A DNA stretch of 64,000 nt from Microthyrium microscopicum (Eukaryota; Ascomycota; Dothideomycetes; Microthyriales; Microthyriaceae), in NCBI GenBank assembly GCA_010405405.1, contig MU004231.1:3280401-3344400 (forward strand). The letters run 5' to 3'. The position numbers and the translations under genes are program-made. This document shows positions 46,296-59,195 of the stretch, piece by piece; position 1 is the first letter of the stretch, and each line of letters opens with the position of its first letter. A model generated the notes under the pieces. The model worked only from the letters and a program-made list of their open reading frames with translations, ran no database searches and had not been told where the DNA came from.

Positions 46296-49200
46296 ATGTC
46301 GCCTAAGAGCAGAGAAGAAGGGGTCAAGAAGCCTGGGTATAAGGAAGAGCCGGCTGCTGTGGCGGACAACAACCGTGTAAGTTCAAGTCCCTGCCTTGTT
46401 CCATCTCTCTGCATTGCACACATTTGGCAACACCCTACATTCTCTTTTTCTTCAATATCATCCTCTGCTACACTCTCTTCCATACCCTACCAGACTCCGT
46501 GTTCGAGAGAAACAATCCTCTACATCTCTGTCAAAGGTGCCTTTTTTCCCTTTCGCTTCTTCTACACCCCCGCCACCTCTATCTCTTGATCGTCCCATTC
46601 CGGCATCCAGTCGCATTCAGTATACGCTTTGCTGAGCATCTGCAAAACGCCTCTTTTGCTGCTCCTGCTTCTCGCGTGCTGAAAGACTGCTGCGAATCTT
46701 CGCTGCATCTGCACCTCGTTGCGCTGGCGGCCTATTACTACTGCCCTCCTCCACTGCGCATGCATTCGCCCGCTGCTTTACTTGCACAAGTCTCCTGTGC
46801 TTAATCGCCCCAATCTTGGGCTATCCTCGCCACCCAGTTCATTCTGTGCTTCTGGCTACATGGTATGCCCTCTCCTCCTGTCACTCAAGCTGGCCTCTGT
46901 CCAAATCTGCACTATGGTCCCTGTCCCTCTACCTTACCTACCACACCACTCCCCATCTGGTCTTCGCCAGCCTCCCTCTACGTCTCCCTGCCCCCGTCCT
47001 GCTCCCGCACTACGATCCCATGCCCCAAGACCATGCCCAAAGTTGTTGTGAAGACACAACAATCGCTTGGGCTTGCTGGTATTATATGAGGCCTGTATTG
47101 AACAGTTACCCTCAACTCCAAGTACCATATCGTCAAGGTTGTTGTTCATAACAGCACATCTTATCGTTCCATGACTTGGGTCTCTGCAACTTCATGTCTT
47201 GCTATTTTCTTTCCCGATGCGGAACTTTGTCAACTTCCGGTTTCTCCCTCTACTCTCCCCGCACCTGCACCTGACCTCCACATTTCCGCTCCGAGGCTAG
47301 GCACTTGGAAGACCAGCAGCGTGGCAAGTCTTCTTTTGCCTTCGGCAATGTTAAGCACAACATTTTAACACACCATCCCCAATTCCTACCGTCTTCCCGG
47401 TCCCGTTTGATCTTTTTTCCCGCTACTTTACCGTTGCCTTTGCTTCCCTCCAATCGCAGCCTTATCACACTTCATTCCCCAATATAAACTATCGCATCCA
47501 TCAAAATCAAAAGCTTGCAGGGCTGTGCTCATCACTTTGGGCCGTCTTACAAATCTTGCCCTAACATTGCTGGCATGTTTTGACTCGATATCACCGAGGT
47601 ATATTAATATAACCCGAACGCGCAAGGATATTGAAGTACCCCGGCCATCTTTCGAGAAACAAAACAAAACGTCGACAACGTTTAAAGTTGTCCTTTGTCG
47701 AACATCTACTAACATCATTTTTGAATTTCCAGCATCATCCCCATCCATCTCAGCAAGGCTTACCACCGCCTCAGCAACAGCACTTACAGCAGCACCCTCG
47801 ATCAGGTGTTATATCCCACCATCCGGACTCTCCTCATCAATCTCAAACATCTCAACAGCCAGTGACTGGCCCGTACGCTTCACCCCAAGTACCAAGTCAT
47901 AGTCTACCGCAGCAACATCCCTCTCATTACGTTCCCGGGCCATCCGTGGCTCCTCCTTCAGAGGTGCCTTATTACACCCATCCTTCGGGTCCCATCAGCG
48001 GCGGAAACCCCAGTTACTCTCAAGGTGGTAAGTAACCCCATTCTTACCTTGCTCTGCAGTTTTCAATTTTCTGGGATTCTGCACCTTGAAATTGCAGGCT
48101 TATGATCAAAACCCATGAACCGACCCAAAACTAACCTGGCATAGAAAACATTGATCCAGCAGGAATGGCTACTGCAACCATGAATCATCGCGGGTACCCG
48201 CCAATGTATTCAACTCCACAATCTGCTTCTCCAGCGTCGGTTCAGTCGCCGCATCAAGATCAACATCATAGACCGATGTATTCTCAGGCGCCTATGTATG
48301 CCAACTATTCGCCGTACGCTCTTCCTCAATCTTCTCCGTATGGCCAACATCCAGTCCAGCCTGCGGGCCCTATGCAAGGCAATTTCATGGCCCATCAAGC
48401 TCCGGGTCAGCCTCTCCCTCAGCAGACCTCGCACCCAGTCACTCCTCATCTTACTGGAAGTCCAGGGCAGAAGTTGCCGCAAGCCCAGATTCAAAGACAA
48501 GGCACTGGCATGAGCCCGCCATCACAAACTCCACCCGGGCCCCCGGGTAGTGCGCAAGGCATGCACCATGGCCACCAACCAGGCTCCAGTGTCAATCCAA
48601 ATGCAGCCCCTGGTCCAATTCCAGCGACTACACCCCTCGTTGTGCGACAAGACCAGAATGGTGTGCAGTGGATTGCGTTTGAGTACTCTCGCGATCGCGT
48701 CAAGATGGAGTACACTATCCGCTGTGACGTTGAATCGGTAGACGTCAACAGCTTGACTGCAGAGTTCAAGACCGAGAACTGCGTTTATCCACGCGCATGC
48801 TGCCCTAAAGATCAATACAAGGGCAACCGTTTACACTATGAAAGCGAGTGCAACACTGTCGGATGGGCGCTTGCTCAGCTAAACCCATGCCTTCGCGGTA
48901 AGCGTGGACTTATTCAGCGAGCAGTGGATAGCTGGCGAAACAGCAATCAAGACCCGCGCCTCAGAAGTAGACGTGTCCGGCGTATGGCGAAGATCAACAA
49001 CAGGAAGCAGAGTCAGGTGCCACACGGAGGTCATATGGCTGCTCCAGGCGCTCCTCCACCAGGAGTTCCTGCTGCGGGATTGTCGGCTCCAGGACCTAGA
49101 CAACCAGGAATGAGTTTGGGTGGCCAGTTGATTCACCATCATCATGAACAACCAGGTGGTCCTCCTGGCGGTGCGGACGATGTTAGCGGTATGTTTCATC

Positions 49201-50337
49201 ACCAACAGATGTGAATGTGTTTCTATGACTCGTTATGGATTAAATTGAGGTTGCTAGTCTCTTTGAGAATTCTGGCGTTCTTGTACATTATTTCGTGAGG
49301 ATAATTTTTGGGCCCCATTCTTGTTAACGGCAGGAGATATCCACATTGTATTTGTTTGTTTTTATTGGTAAAAGTAACGACGTGCAAGCTAATTTCTTTT
49401 TTCTCTTGTTTAGCCGGAGCAGAATACAGTGCAGAGTCACAAACTCATCATCACCAAGCGCCAAATGGAAGCAACGGATCACCAAACGATGTTCGACAAG
49501 CTCAAAATTTCTACCCAAATTATCCCGCATCCTCCAACGGTATGGTAAGCTCAGTCGTACCGCCTACGGACGGTATAAGCCATCACGTAGCCGATTACAA
49601 GAACCATGTCATGACTTCATCGTCTTCATCGAAACACCAACAGGATGACGAGGAGACTACTACCAACAATGTGGCCCTTTTCGGTGATCTCCCCGAAGCA
49701 AAGCGACGCAAGTTCATTCTGGTCGACGATGCCCAGCGCGGTACACGAGTACGTGTTCGAGTTATGCTCGACCAGGTCCGCATGGCAGAAATGCCGGATT
49801 CATATCGCAAGAATAACTCTGTTTACCCACGCTCCTGGTTCGCAACAGAAATGCAGACTCCTCCTTCTTCTCCACGCCGAGGACGCTGGCCCGATGATGT
49901 GGAGGAAGTTGACATGGCGCCGGAGACAGCAGCGACTCGTACGCTCGTTCCAGTGCCGATGATGGATGGTTCGGAGACCAAGCTACCAGTACCGCGCATG
50001 ACGCGGACTAAACGTAGCAAGGAGGTGACGCTCAACGATCTTGGATATCGCATGAGCTGGAGCCAGAGTCGAGTCTTCTCAGGCCGTACTTTGTTCTTAC
50101 AGCGCTCTCGTAAGTTTTACTCGTGCTTCTCTAACAGAGAGTATAATGGGTTCTATATTCGAGTGAGTGAGAAGCTAACAATATCTGATAGTGGATGCCT
50201 ATCGCAACAAAATGCGTAGCACTATGGTGGCAGCTGGCCAAGACGTGGCATCTGTTGCACCACACTTTGAGACTCGTGTGGGCAAACGTAAGTGGATGGA
50301 GCGAGCAAAGAAGGCCAAGCGAGATCAATCTCCTTGA
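46296..50337 (+). CDS. medA: Medusa-type developmental regulator (MedA/Ren1/Acr1-like)
   Basis: The five-exon gene is join(46296..46376,47733..48027,48145..49188,49414..50109,50192..50337), 753 residues, with all phases matching. The N-terminal half is Gln/Pro/His-rich and disordered. A conserved block lies at about 300-420 (WIAFEYSRDRVKMEYTIRCD, then CVYPRACCPKDQYKGNRLHY) and ends in a basic RRVRRMAKINNRK stretch, a likely nuclear signal. Further conserved parts are PEAKRRKFILVDDAQRGTRV and VYPRSWF, then RTKRSKEVTLNDLGYRMSW and the basic C-terminus (KRKWMERAKKAKRD). I recognise these from fungal Medusa/Ren1/Acr1 proteins, nuclear regulators of conidiophore development; this is from memory, not search. 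The 27-codon first exon starts at the first ATG after a long ATG-free leader. The first intron is 1356 nt, with CTACTAAC shortly before its acceptor. An unseen internal exon cannot be excluded. Confidence 0.7.
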
Positions 50338-53300
50338 GCCTAGTAGCTTCACTCTGTGCAGCAATATTCTTGGCGGTAAAGAGCGAGAGAAGAAAAAGCG
50401 GGCAAAGAGGGGGTGGAGGACCATATATATAGAGAAGTGACGAGGACTTCTCAAGGTCGACAAGGATATCGAGATCCTAGAAAAAGCAACATGATTCAGC
50501 CGGAAAGCTGGCCCATGGTGGGGCCCCCAGAAATTTTGTTAGTTTCACATTCTGCCCTTGCAGAAATCCCGCGTTCAATAACGACGGATTGTGCTAGGGA
50601 GGCATGGCTTGTGGACCAGGGAAAGACCGTGGTCAAGTGTGGCATCACGGACTACTTGGCCGCAATGATTGCAGTACTACAATTTCTGGTGCAGGGAAGC
50701 AGTCTATACCAATGCGGACATGGTTCTCTTGCTTGACACTTTTATTGGGCATCGGTCAACAACCAAAAAAATAGCATGGTTTCTGGGCATATTCGGATGG
50801 GAATGGGACGGAAAGGTCATGGGCATTATCAACGGTATCATCATCATCATCATCGAATTGCTAGGGCCAACAGTTCTTGTCTTCTTATTTTCTTTTCTCA
50901 CTATCAGGCCTCGGGCCAGTTCGTGTTCGGTCTTGCGTCTTCTTCTTCTTCTTCTTCTTCTCAGCAGGGATACCTATTTCAGAGCAAGCTTGTTACGTCT
51001 AGTAGTGTATTCTGTGTATGTACGGTAGTATTCAGAAAGAAGGAGCAGTAGTACTAGTAGTAGTCGTATTCTGGGGCTTGCGGTCCAGCTGCAGGCAGTT
51101 GAACTGCTTACTAGTCCCAATTCAGACCTGTCAAAAATGTCATCCTCGTGGCTTTAACCTCAGACTTGACCGTTGCAAGTGTTTCTCCAGTTTCCAGTCT
51201 TTTGGTTGTTTCGTACTCTTCCACTTCCCACTGAAGTTCTCGGCCTAAACTCTTCAATTCCCAGCACTGGTGACGGGATAAACTGTCAGACCTCAAGCCA
51301 TCCACTGTGCTCTCTTTGTGCCGCGGACCAGAGCCTTCAGCCAAATACATGGTTCTGAATCCTTCGACCGTTGCTAGAAACCAGGATTATGCAAGGGTGT
51401 GAGCCGTTGACATACAGGGATATGCCCTCGCTTCACTCCCTCGGCTGAGACATTGTTTTATGACTATCTTATTCCTTTTTCCATCCAGGGCTGGCTGGCT
51501 GTTATATACGCCACAGGTTGAGCCGCTTCATGCTTTGTTCTGCCCTCCCGTCTTCCCAGTGTTCTAGGTCTTCAATTCGAGTTATCAGGTTGAACATCAA
51601 CTTCGATCTGTACGAAACAACTACCTATCGTACCATTATCCAATGGTCCAAATACTCCACGTATACACTCTTTAACGACAATTTACTAATCCCAGAAAAG
51701 TCCCAATTGCCGAGCGACTGGCGCCAGATAACGTCCTTGGTCAGACAGTCCGCGTTGTCTTTTCTCCCTGCAACGTTGATCCATTCTCTCGGTATCAGTA
51801 ATACAGAAATCAATCCCACCTGCTTCTCACGGACTTTTGCGCCGCTGAAAAACGGTACATGATACTATCAAGTTCAATTTCCTCATATTTGGCCGTGCCG
51901 TACAAGCACAAATCATGCCACGATTTCCACAGACATTGTCTTTCAACATGGCCAAACCACTAGTGCGATGTTGTTAGTTATCTACCGTGGTGTATACCCA
52001 ATTTCCCCCGCATACAGTAGAGAAAACCTGTTCTTCCCAGCAGCATGGATGCCTGGGACTCCCCGGGTTGTCAAAATCGTCTTCCTGGCTTATAGACTGG
52101 GATGCCCCACTTATGACCATCAGCAAAGTTGGCCAGGTTTGTTTCGAAGAAAACGTCTTCTTGCGCCGTTGCGGCGAGAGCAGAATCTTGCAACTCTGCC
52201 GTTGGTTTGCCGGTTGCAAAGAACTAGTGTAGCCCTGAAGGCTTGCTCAGAGCTGAACTTTCAAAACATGCATGAAGGCATTGCCAGGTTTAAACCTGTA
52301 AAAAGTACACTGTAAATGCATATTCGTAATCACATTTCGCAATTTTCGGGCAATTGCGCCTCGGCCCTCACGGCCGGTAAGTACCTCATTCCGCAATCAG
52401 GCCTTTCGTACAAAAGATTGAGGCACAGTGCGCTATACTGGCTTTTGGATCAGACAATCAGATAATTATGCCTGGGAGAGATATATGCAGAGCATCAAAA
52501 AGAGCTCGTAGACGACTCAAAGTGGTAAGCGAGCTTGTTTATCGTGATAGATGGGATGGTCAGCTGGTATGGGCCGTGAGCTCTATTGGGACGATGCTGT
52601 GGGTGGCCGCACACTGTCATATTCTGCGGCCAGTGCTTTCCTAGCCGCACTGGAATCCTCGACAGCTTTGCTGGGGTTGGCTAGATAGAGATGGAAGTGG
52701 GCTTGGGATCGCGCAATTGGCTGGGGAGCGGTAAGAGATGGTTGTTGCGCACGGCAGTTCAACAAGGGAATCACCTTCTGTTATCTTTCCGCCGCTATTC
52801 TGAATATCATTCGCCGTGTTGGAGATACAATGTGCGGGGCCTAGCTGTTGTAGCTTACTGGTGGTAGGAATTCAGAGTCGGCTCTTCCAATTGATGGAGC
52901 GCTCGAGTTTTGTGTGATACGACGAACGTTGTTGCTGCAGCCCGAACGCATCGATTGACAGGTCTGAGGCAGGGCATGATGCGGACCTGTCAAACATGGT
53001 TGTTGCATTAGTCCTTGCTGGGGCTCCCAGCTGGCGGAGCAGATATTCCAGGGATTGAGAGCGAGCCTTCGACGTACGAGTGAGTGCTAAATTAATGAGA
53101 AGGCTGTAATCGCCTTAGTGGCCGATGATTGCGTAGGTAGGTAGATAGTTACACTAGAAGATATGGACAAATGTTCCCGGTCGAATAATACAGCTTTACA
53201 ATATGTCATGGCAGAAATGGATTGTGCCGTATTGTAGTCGTGCATGTCGAGTTTACCGCCGAGTCAAGAGTGAATTGTATCGGATTGGTTGGGATCCCTT

Positions 53301-54893
53301 TGCTAAATAGACTGTTTCCTGAGACTGACACTTGGCTTGCCGTCGATTTCTGACACATTTTTGAGATGTGCGCTTGGATATTCGAGTTTTCAAATATACG
53401 TGGATAAACCAAGTCAATCTGACGGCTGATTCGGATTCAAGTTCTAAACACTACTTGGATAAACCAAGTTAATCCTACTAATTATTGTCACAAGAAGTTA
53501 CGGACTGGACGAAAATTTGCCTTGTTGCTGCTTGAATTGCCCCTGAATCAATTACTGACGAAACAATAATGCAATAACTTGTCAAGTTGCGTACATAATT
53601 CAGATTAAACGGAGCATCTCATGTTCGGGAATGGGTAATCCTTGATCATTCAAAGACTTCGGGGTCAGATGATGAATACCTTAGGTAGTCAAAGGGCGAT
53701 ATCACAACCGAAATATCAGATAGAAAGCAGTACAGCTCAAACGAGAGATCTTGCAGCAATAGCGTAGCTTGAGAGATCTAGCTAGTAGGCTGAGGTGGTT
53801 TTTCAAGTGTGGTAGATGATATCTGAGCCAATTATAGTATGGGAAGTATTGTAAAATGTGTTTTCTATATTTAAGATATATGCATAGTACAAAGATAGCC
53901 AGCTCAATATTGGCTTCGGAGAGATACAGCAATGAAAAAAGATGACATTTAAGGCTTCTTTCTCCCATCATAAAATCACCCATGGAGTTAGATCAGAACA
54001 ATGAGAGCTAGACTCGATCGACCTGAAGTTGCCACTAGCCGACTAAAGGGAGAAGACGAACCCGTGAAGGTACACTGATGGTCTAGATGCATAACAACAT
54101 GTAATAAGTTACAAAATCACTTACAATAGCCTCTGAGGACTCTCAATGGCGAAGGCTATTGGCTTGTAACTTAGAAGTATCCTTGGCTGTCCGTTGTAGA
54201 ATAGCGTAAAAATTTGCGACCTTGGAGACCGAGTAGGCTAAATAAGGGTACGGAATCGCAATCGGAATAATAGGCAGCTTTTAAAATTATTTCAATAAGG
54301 ACTGTTTTAGCAAGTTCGTCTTCATTTCTCGCCACTATCTCGCCGGCATAGGATCAGCTCCAACACCGCGGACAGCATGGAATTGAACCTGAACCCTCTA
54401 GTGAGCAACAAAGATTTCACAGGAGCATGTATGGCATAAATAGATCACAAATTGGTTCAAAAATGCCATGCAAGTAAATCTCGTAGTACTGCGCGGCTAA
54501 TGCAGCCAATTGAAATCGGGTTTAAAAGCTCTTTCTATGCATTCTCAACAGCTTGATCGGGCCATTTTCAACCATTTGCAACTTGCCTCCCAAAGCAAAA
54601 TAAAATGATGTCGCCTTTCCTAGCTATGACTTGGAAAGAAGTTAAAATTAGAAATAGAAAAACTCAGCCACTTTTCGACTTTGCTGTGGATGAGTCGATT
54701 CTAGATAGTGGAATGACTGCATCATGACTCTTTCTAGCGCGCGCTTCGGTGTTGCTTATGCAAGCTACAGCGCTAAATTCAGTGGCCAACCTCATCCTCT
54801 ATTTCCCTTTCATATTGTTTTGCCCCATCCGTTTTGAATAGATAATTTTTACCTTTACAAAGTGTATGGCTCATATATGACAGAGATAGTAGG
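50338..54893. other. 4.6 kb interval without a callable gene
   Basis: It begins with the likely 3' UTR of the Medusa-type gene, with simple repeats (ATC units near 50838-50854, TCT units near 50938-50962, AGT units near 51047-51062). A direct repeat of GGATAAACCAAGT occurs at about 53402 and 53458. The right half (53.5-54.8 kb) is more AT-rich. Short frames show no motif. Confidence 0.4.
50938..50962. repeat. (TCT)n microsatellite
   Basis: About eight uninterrupted TCT/TTC units lie in the 3' flank of the Medusa-type gene. Confidence 0.8.
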
Positions 54894-56752
54894 ATGGCCA
54901 AAGGGAAAGGCCAAAAGAACAAGCGCAAGCTGCGTATCACGCCACGACCATCGACAACCAAACCCAACGGACAAGCCACTCAGGTATGCTCTTCTCGCTT
55001 ACTGATTTTGATTTTCCACTGGAGACGGGGGTGAAACTCCTACAGCACATGTCTGCCTGGAATCATGTTCTGGAGTTCATGATTGCGATGAAAAATTAAT
55101 TGACAGGTTCCAGCTTTCCGTAAACCAGCGTCTGGAGCAATTACGAAGAGAGGCATCCCAGAATGCATCTTCGAGTCAAATAGAAGAAGTTTTCCAGGCA
55201 GTTTCTACCCGTTCAGTGCCTAGAAATCTCCGAGAGCTCCTACAAATTCCAGAGACTGGTCCGATCCTTCCTCGAACTCGCCGGGGTGGAAGAAGAATCG
55301 ACAGCAGACGAGGCATACCAGGTAAACTGACCCATATGCACTTCTTCATCAGTAATGGGCTTACATATGCTAGGGCCGCCACCTCCTCCAAGCTGGCTGA
55401 ACACCAGAAGCTGGGATCCACTGAAGCCAACGTGGCCAGAATCTTCTCTTCTCAATGAACCATTACAGCAAACACCCAAATTCAGCAAATTGTCATCACT
55501 GAATCTTCCCGGTCGTGCTCTTCCGAAAGAACACACCTTATTAGACTACTGTTTCAAGTCGATTGCTCGGAGTTGGGACACAATACCTCGATTTGTGAAG
55601 GACGAAACCTCTATCACCACGACTCAACTTCGCGAAGCCCTGTTAGCATATATCTCCACGTTTGGGCCTCGATATGCCTTCAAAATTGAACACCTTCGAG
55701 CCTTTTTCGAACTAGAAGACGCATTAGATCTTGTATGGCTCGATCTTACTGGGCTTATCAGCGCTAATTTGACCCTACAAAATCTGTCAAACTTCTTATC
55801 AGAACCTGACGACGCCATTTATCAAATCGATGACTCTGAAGATCCCGAATCAGTTGAACAAGACTACCAAATAGAGGACTCGGACAATTTATCTTGGGAA
55901 GAACAAGCTGACCGAGAAGAATGGTATCCTCTACAAAATGGCCTCGAAACAGTGGCATTTGTACACCTTACACATTTATCTCTCGCAGACGCTGGAAAGT
56001 TCGCATCTTGGAAAGATCTCTTGAACCTAGCTCCGAAGCTATTCAAAATCACGCATTTGTCTTTGGCTCATTGGCCTACCCCATCTATGACACCAAATTC
56101 TACGAAACAATTTATTGAGACCAGTCATGGTATCATACCTGCCGGTGGAACCGATAACTACTCAGTGACGCGAGGGGACTGGGCAGAAGCGGCCAATATA
56201 TTGCGACGCTTCTCAGAGATGACAAGAAGTCTCGAATGGCTAGATCTACAAGGCTGCGAGAGATGGGTACCTGCTCTGATCTTCAGAGAGGACCAAGATT
56301 ATGATGAAGCATGGAACGGCCAGGATTATTACATACAATCCGGCCCAAACTGGAACGGGGGTTGGAGTCGAGTAACATATCTCAATCTCTCTCAAGATTG
56401 GATACCATCCACGTTGGACGACGTAAAGAGTATTACACCTGGTGCTATACAAGACGAGCTGATGGTTTATGTGAAAAGGCTTAAAGAGCAGAGAAAAGAA
56501 AGTGAAACGGAGGAGAGGAAGTTGGATGATCAGGGAAATCCAGTTGAGGATTTAACTGCTCCACACAACGTCGACTACCAATTCTGGCCACTAGCAGAGC
56601 ATGAATGCCGAAAGGTGGAAGAGGCAATTCGCACTTGTCGAAAAGGAATGGGTCCCTGGTGCAATGTGGATCATGGATGGCATGGTTCTATCTACAGCAA
56701 ACGACATTCCGAGAAACCGGACGTGGACCTTACATCGAACTGGCTCACTTGA
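54894..56752 (+). CDS. LRR-like fungal hypothetical protein
   Basis: The spliced gene is join(54894..54983,55114..55321,55374..56752), 558 residues. The first acceptor was set at GGTTCCAG because only this keeps the conserved-looking frame (LSVNQRLEQLRREASQNASS). The N-terminus is very basic (MAKGKGQKNKRKLRITPRP), nuclear-signal-like. Then come NLRELLQIPETGPILPRTRR and RRGIPGPPPPPSW, a Pro-rich joint shared by a family I recall from many ascomycetes. The C-terminal two thirds contain leucine-rich repeats (LVWLDLTGLISANLTLQNLS, HLTHLSLADAGKF, ITHLSLAHWPTP, SLEWLDLQGCERW, VTYLNLSQDW). Relatives are, as I recall, often labelled 'tafazzin', but no HX4D acyltransferase motif is present. The function is unknown; the repeats suggest protein binding. 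Confidence 0.75.
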
Positions 56753-57885
56753 TCCAGCTCTCCTAGTCCCCTATTTCACACATACGTGATGGGTTCAGAA
56801 CCTCCTCATTGATCAATCCAATGGCTGGAGACGTCTATACGCAGCTAGAGCAACGTAGAGCGGATTGAAGCGGCGCGAATTCTTCTCTCAACGACGAACT
56901 CGGCCAGAGCACTCGTCGTTACGCTACGCAGGCAAATTGCAGCTTCGATATCAGGCCACTTCTGAAGAGTAGATACAAGAGCAGTGCGGCAAAATATCGC
57001 GGCAGCTAGTTGAGCAAGGAAGCTCCTAGCTAGAAAGCTTAGCTAGCACCTTAGTTGCCCTAGCAGATAAGAATTATCAGTTTCCCCATTTATTTGGGCT
57101 CCTTGGGCGGCGGGGAGAAGTTGGAGATTCGAGACAAAATGTACAGGAGTGAGAAAAAAGGGCACGTCCTCTGATCCACGTGCCCTTACGGGTCGTCCCG
57201 CAGATCTGGCCAATTGAACGTGATATATGACGCCGCTGACGTCGCGTTGCTGCATTGCTTCAACTCCTCTTCATCAGGCCGATGGCTTCGATATACAGCA
57301 AATTTTCCGATCATGGCAGCCTAGTATGGACTTTATTCAAGGTTTTTGAAATCTTCGCACTTCGATGCCTGCACTGTTAGCGATGGTTGAGCTGATCCCA
57401 GGTTTCCTATATCTTGCTGATAATTGTTATGGGCAGTAACATTCACACATTGGTTCTCGTAATGCACAGATTTGAAGCTTCGGTGCGCTTCAAAATGAAG
57501 ATGAAACTATTGGATAGTGATTCCAACATGAATGCTCTATGGTCTTATGGAATTATTTTCCAGTGAATCAATGTCCTTCATAAAAGTATGCATTTCCTCA
57601 AGCCCTGCATGCAGAAAAAAAAGGCCATGATAAAGTTGGTCCCAGTATGCCGGTTCCCAGATAACGCCTAAACTACCGGCCGCTAACAAAGCTACTAATA
57701 CAAGTGGAGAAAAATGAATATATGTGTAGTTCATGAGGATGATCGTCTCAGACGGTCAGTGAATCGTAATGCCATGTCGATCGTCCATTTGGTGACGGGA
57801 GAGCCGTAGCGACGACTCGCATCGGGAGCATCAATGCATGGTGATGTAGTCGCTCGAGATATATCGTGTGCAAATGAAACTGCTG
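56753..57885. other. intergenic, convergent 3' ends
   Basis: These 1.1 kb lie between the LRR-like gene and the small Cys protein. I see only 3' flank sequence and short frames with no motif. Confidence 0.4.
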
Positions 57886-58110
57886 TCATGAGCTTGCAGT
57901 GCTGTCTGGAGATCCGCTCTTTGAGTGTAGGTTGGAAAGTGATGCAAATGCGCTGCTCATAGCTGAGTAGTTTGACGATTGTGATTGTTGTGAGGATGTG
58001 GATGATGATCTTGGGGTAGCGAGATGTAGAGTAATGCAATCGCTGCAAGCTCCTTTTGATGTGTTGGTTCGTCCCCGGCAGCCTCGTTCATAGTTGTTGC
58101 AAGAGAACAT
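57886..58110 (-). CDS. small Cys-motif protein, hypothetical
   Basis: A single exon encodes 74 residues. The N-terminus carries four Cys in the pattern Cys4-x6-Cys11-x10-Cys22-x2-Cys25 with Arg/Gly between them (MFSCNNYERGCRGRTNTS), like a small zinc ribbon. The remainder is Ser-rich and disordered, ending DSTASS. No signal peptide is present, so a secreted effector is unlikely. The start is the first ATG, only three residues before the first Cys. I believe similar short proteins occur in other filamentous ascomycetes but cannot name a function. Confidence 0.55.
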   Translation of the reverse strand: MFSCNNYERGCRGRTNTSKGACSDCITLHLATPRSSSTSSQQSQSSNYSAMSSAFASLSNLHSKSGSPDSTASS

Positions 58111-59195
58111 GTTGGTTTTGAGAAGGAGGAAATTGGAGTTTTTGTGCGGAAGAGGTTGATGTTTGTTAAAGTTCAGGTGTGGTGTAGGATCAAAGTTTTA
58201 GACTTGAAGGGATGGAGGTTGGGATAAATATGTTTGTTTCTGTAGCAGGCAGTCACGAACGATGATCTCGGGACTCTGCGAATCATTAAATAGTTGTGAC
58301 GGAGACTACCGCTTTCGGGCGACACGACGACGTAGCGCAAACATATGGGAAACAGGGTCTTGCGGCGATGATGTAGTGTGTGTTGTTGAGGGTCAAGAGG
58401 GTCTTCAGGGGTCGTACCAGGTATGCGGTTGTTTTTATTGGATGAGAGGTTGTATACCATGTCAAAGAATAAGAAAAATGCATCCTAAATTCTGCATCAC
58501 GCCCGTCCATTATTGAATAGAGTACAAAAGGTCCAATCGTGCCTCGTGCCAACTAGTAATTACTAGTAGCCGCATTAAACTATGCAGGACGGCTCAATTG
58601 CATCGTAGCCTCGCTTGGATGAATTGTACCTTCAGATACAGTTCTTTCTGGCGTATAAATCATCTCATATGAACCATTGAGGCTGCGGCTAACTTATGAG
58701 GTGCCTCCAATGATAAAAACACGCCTGCAGCTTTCTGCATTAGTTTGGTTCATCATGCTGGCAAACCTCAGTCCGGCGTCTGAGAACCAGTAATATGAGG
58801 GTGAACGGCAGAGCATCTTGCGAACTCATGATCATTTCCATTGGTATTTTAACGTATGACTTTTCGAAGGGACCACAAATTCTAGCATAAAAGAATTGAA
58901 GCTTTAACTCTGTTCAGAAGGAAGAATAGAGTTTATGCAAGATGAAACTGTGGGAAGGACTGGAGGCACAGATCAAATTTTCTTTCAACCCAATGCTTGA
59001 GCCCAACATTTAATCCTTACTATTTTTCTGTCTTTTTTCAGTTATCATGTCATTATCAATTGGCGCTCTGTTACCGAGTCAGTTTCTCGGTTATGGATCA
59101 TAGGCCAGGATGGCTTGAAAATTTCTTCTACAACATAATGGGCTATTGAAGCTTCCAGGACATTGAATATTGAGCTGTATTTGCTACCAAGCCTG
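58111..59195. other. intergenic
   Basis: About 1.1 kb lies between the start of the small Cys protein gene (its promoter) and the 3' end of the thiolase-like gene. A perfect palindrome CTAGTAATTACTAG occurs near 58552-58566. No gene is supported. Confidence 0.4.

Noticed and set aside
54370-54430. tRNA-like sequence on the minus strand (GGTTCAATTCC)
   Set aside because: The T-stem does not pair and no D-arm lies in range; at best a relic.
54894-56752. Calling the LRR-like protein tafazzin
   Set aside because: There is no HX4D acyltransferase motif or membrane segment; leucine-rich repeats explain the sequence better.
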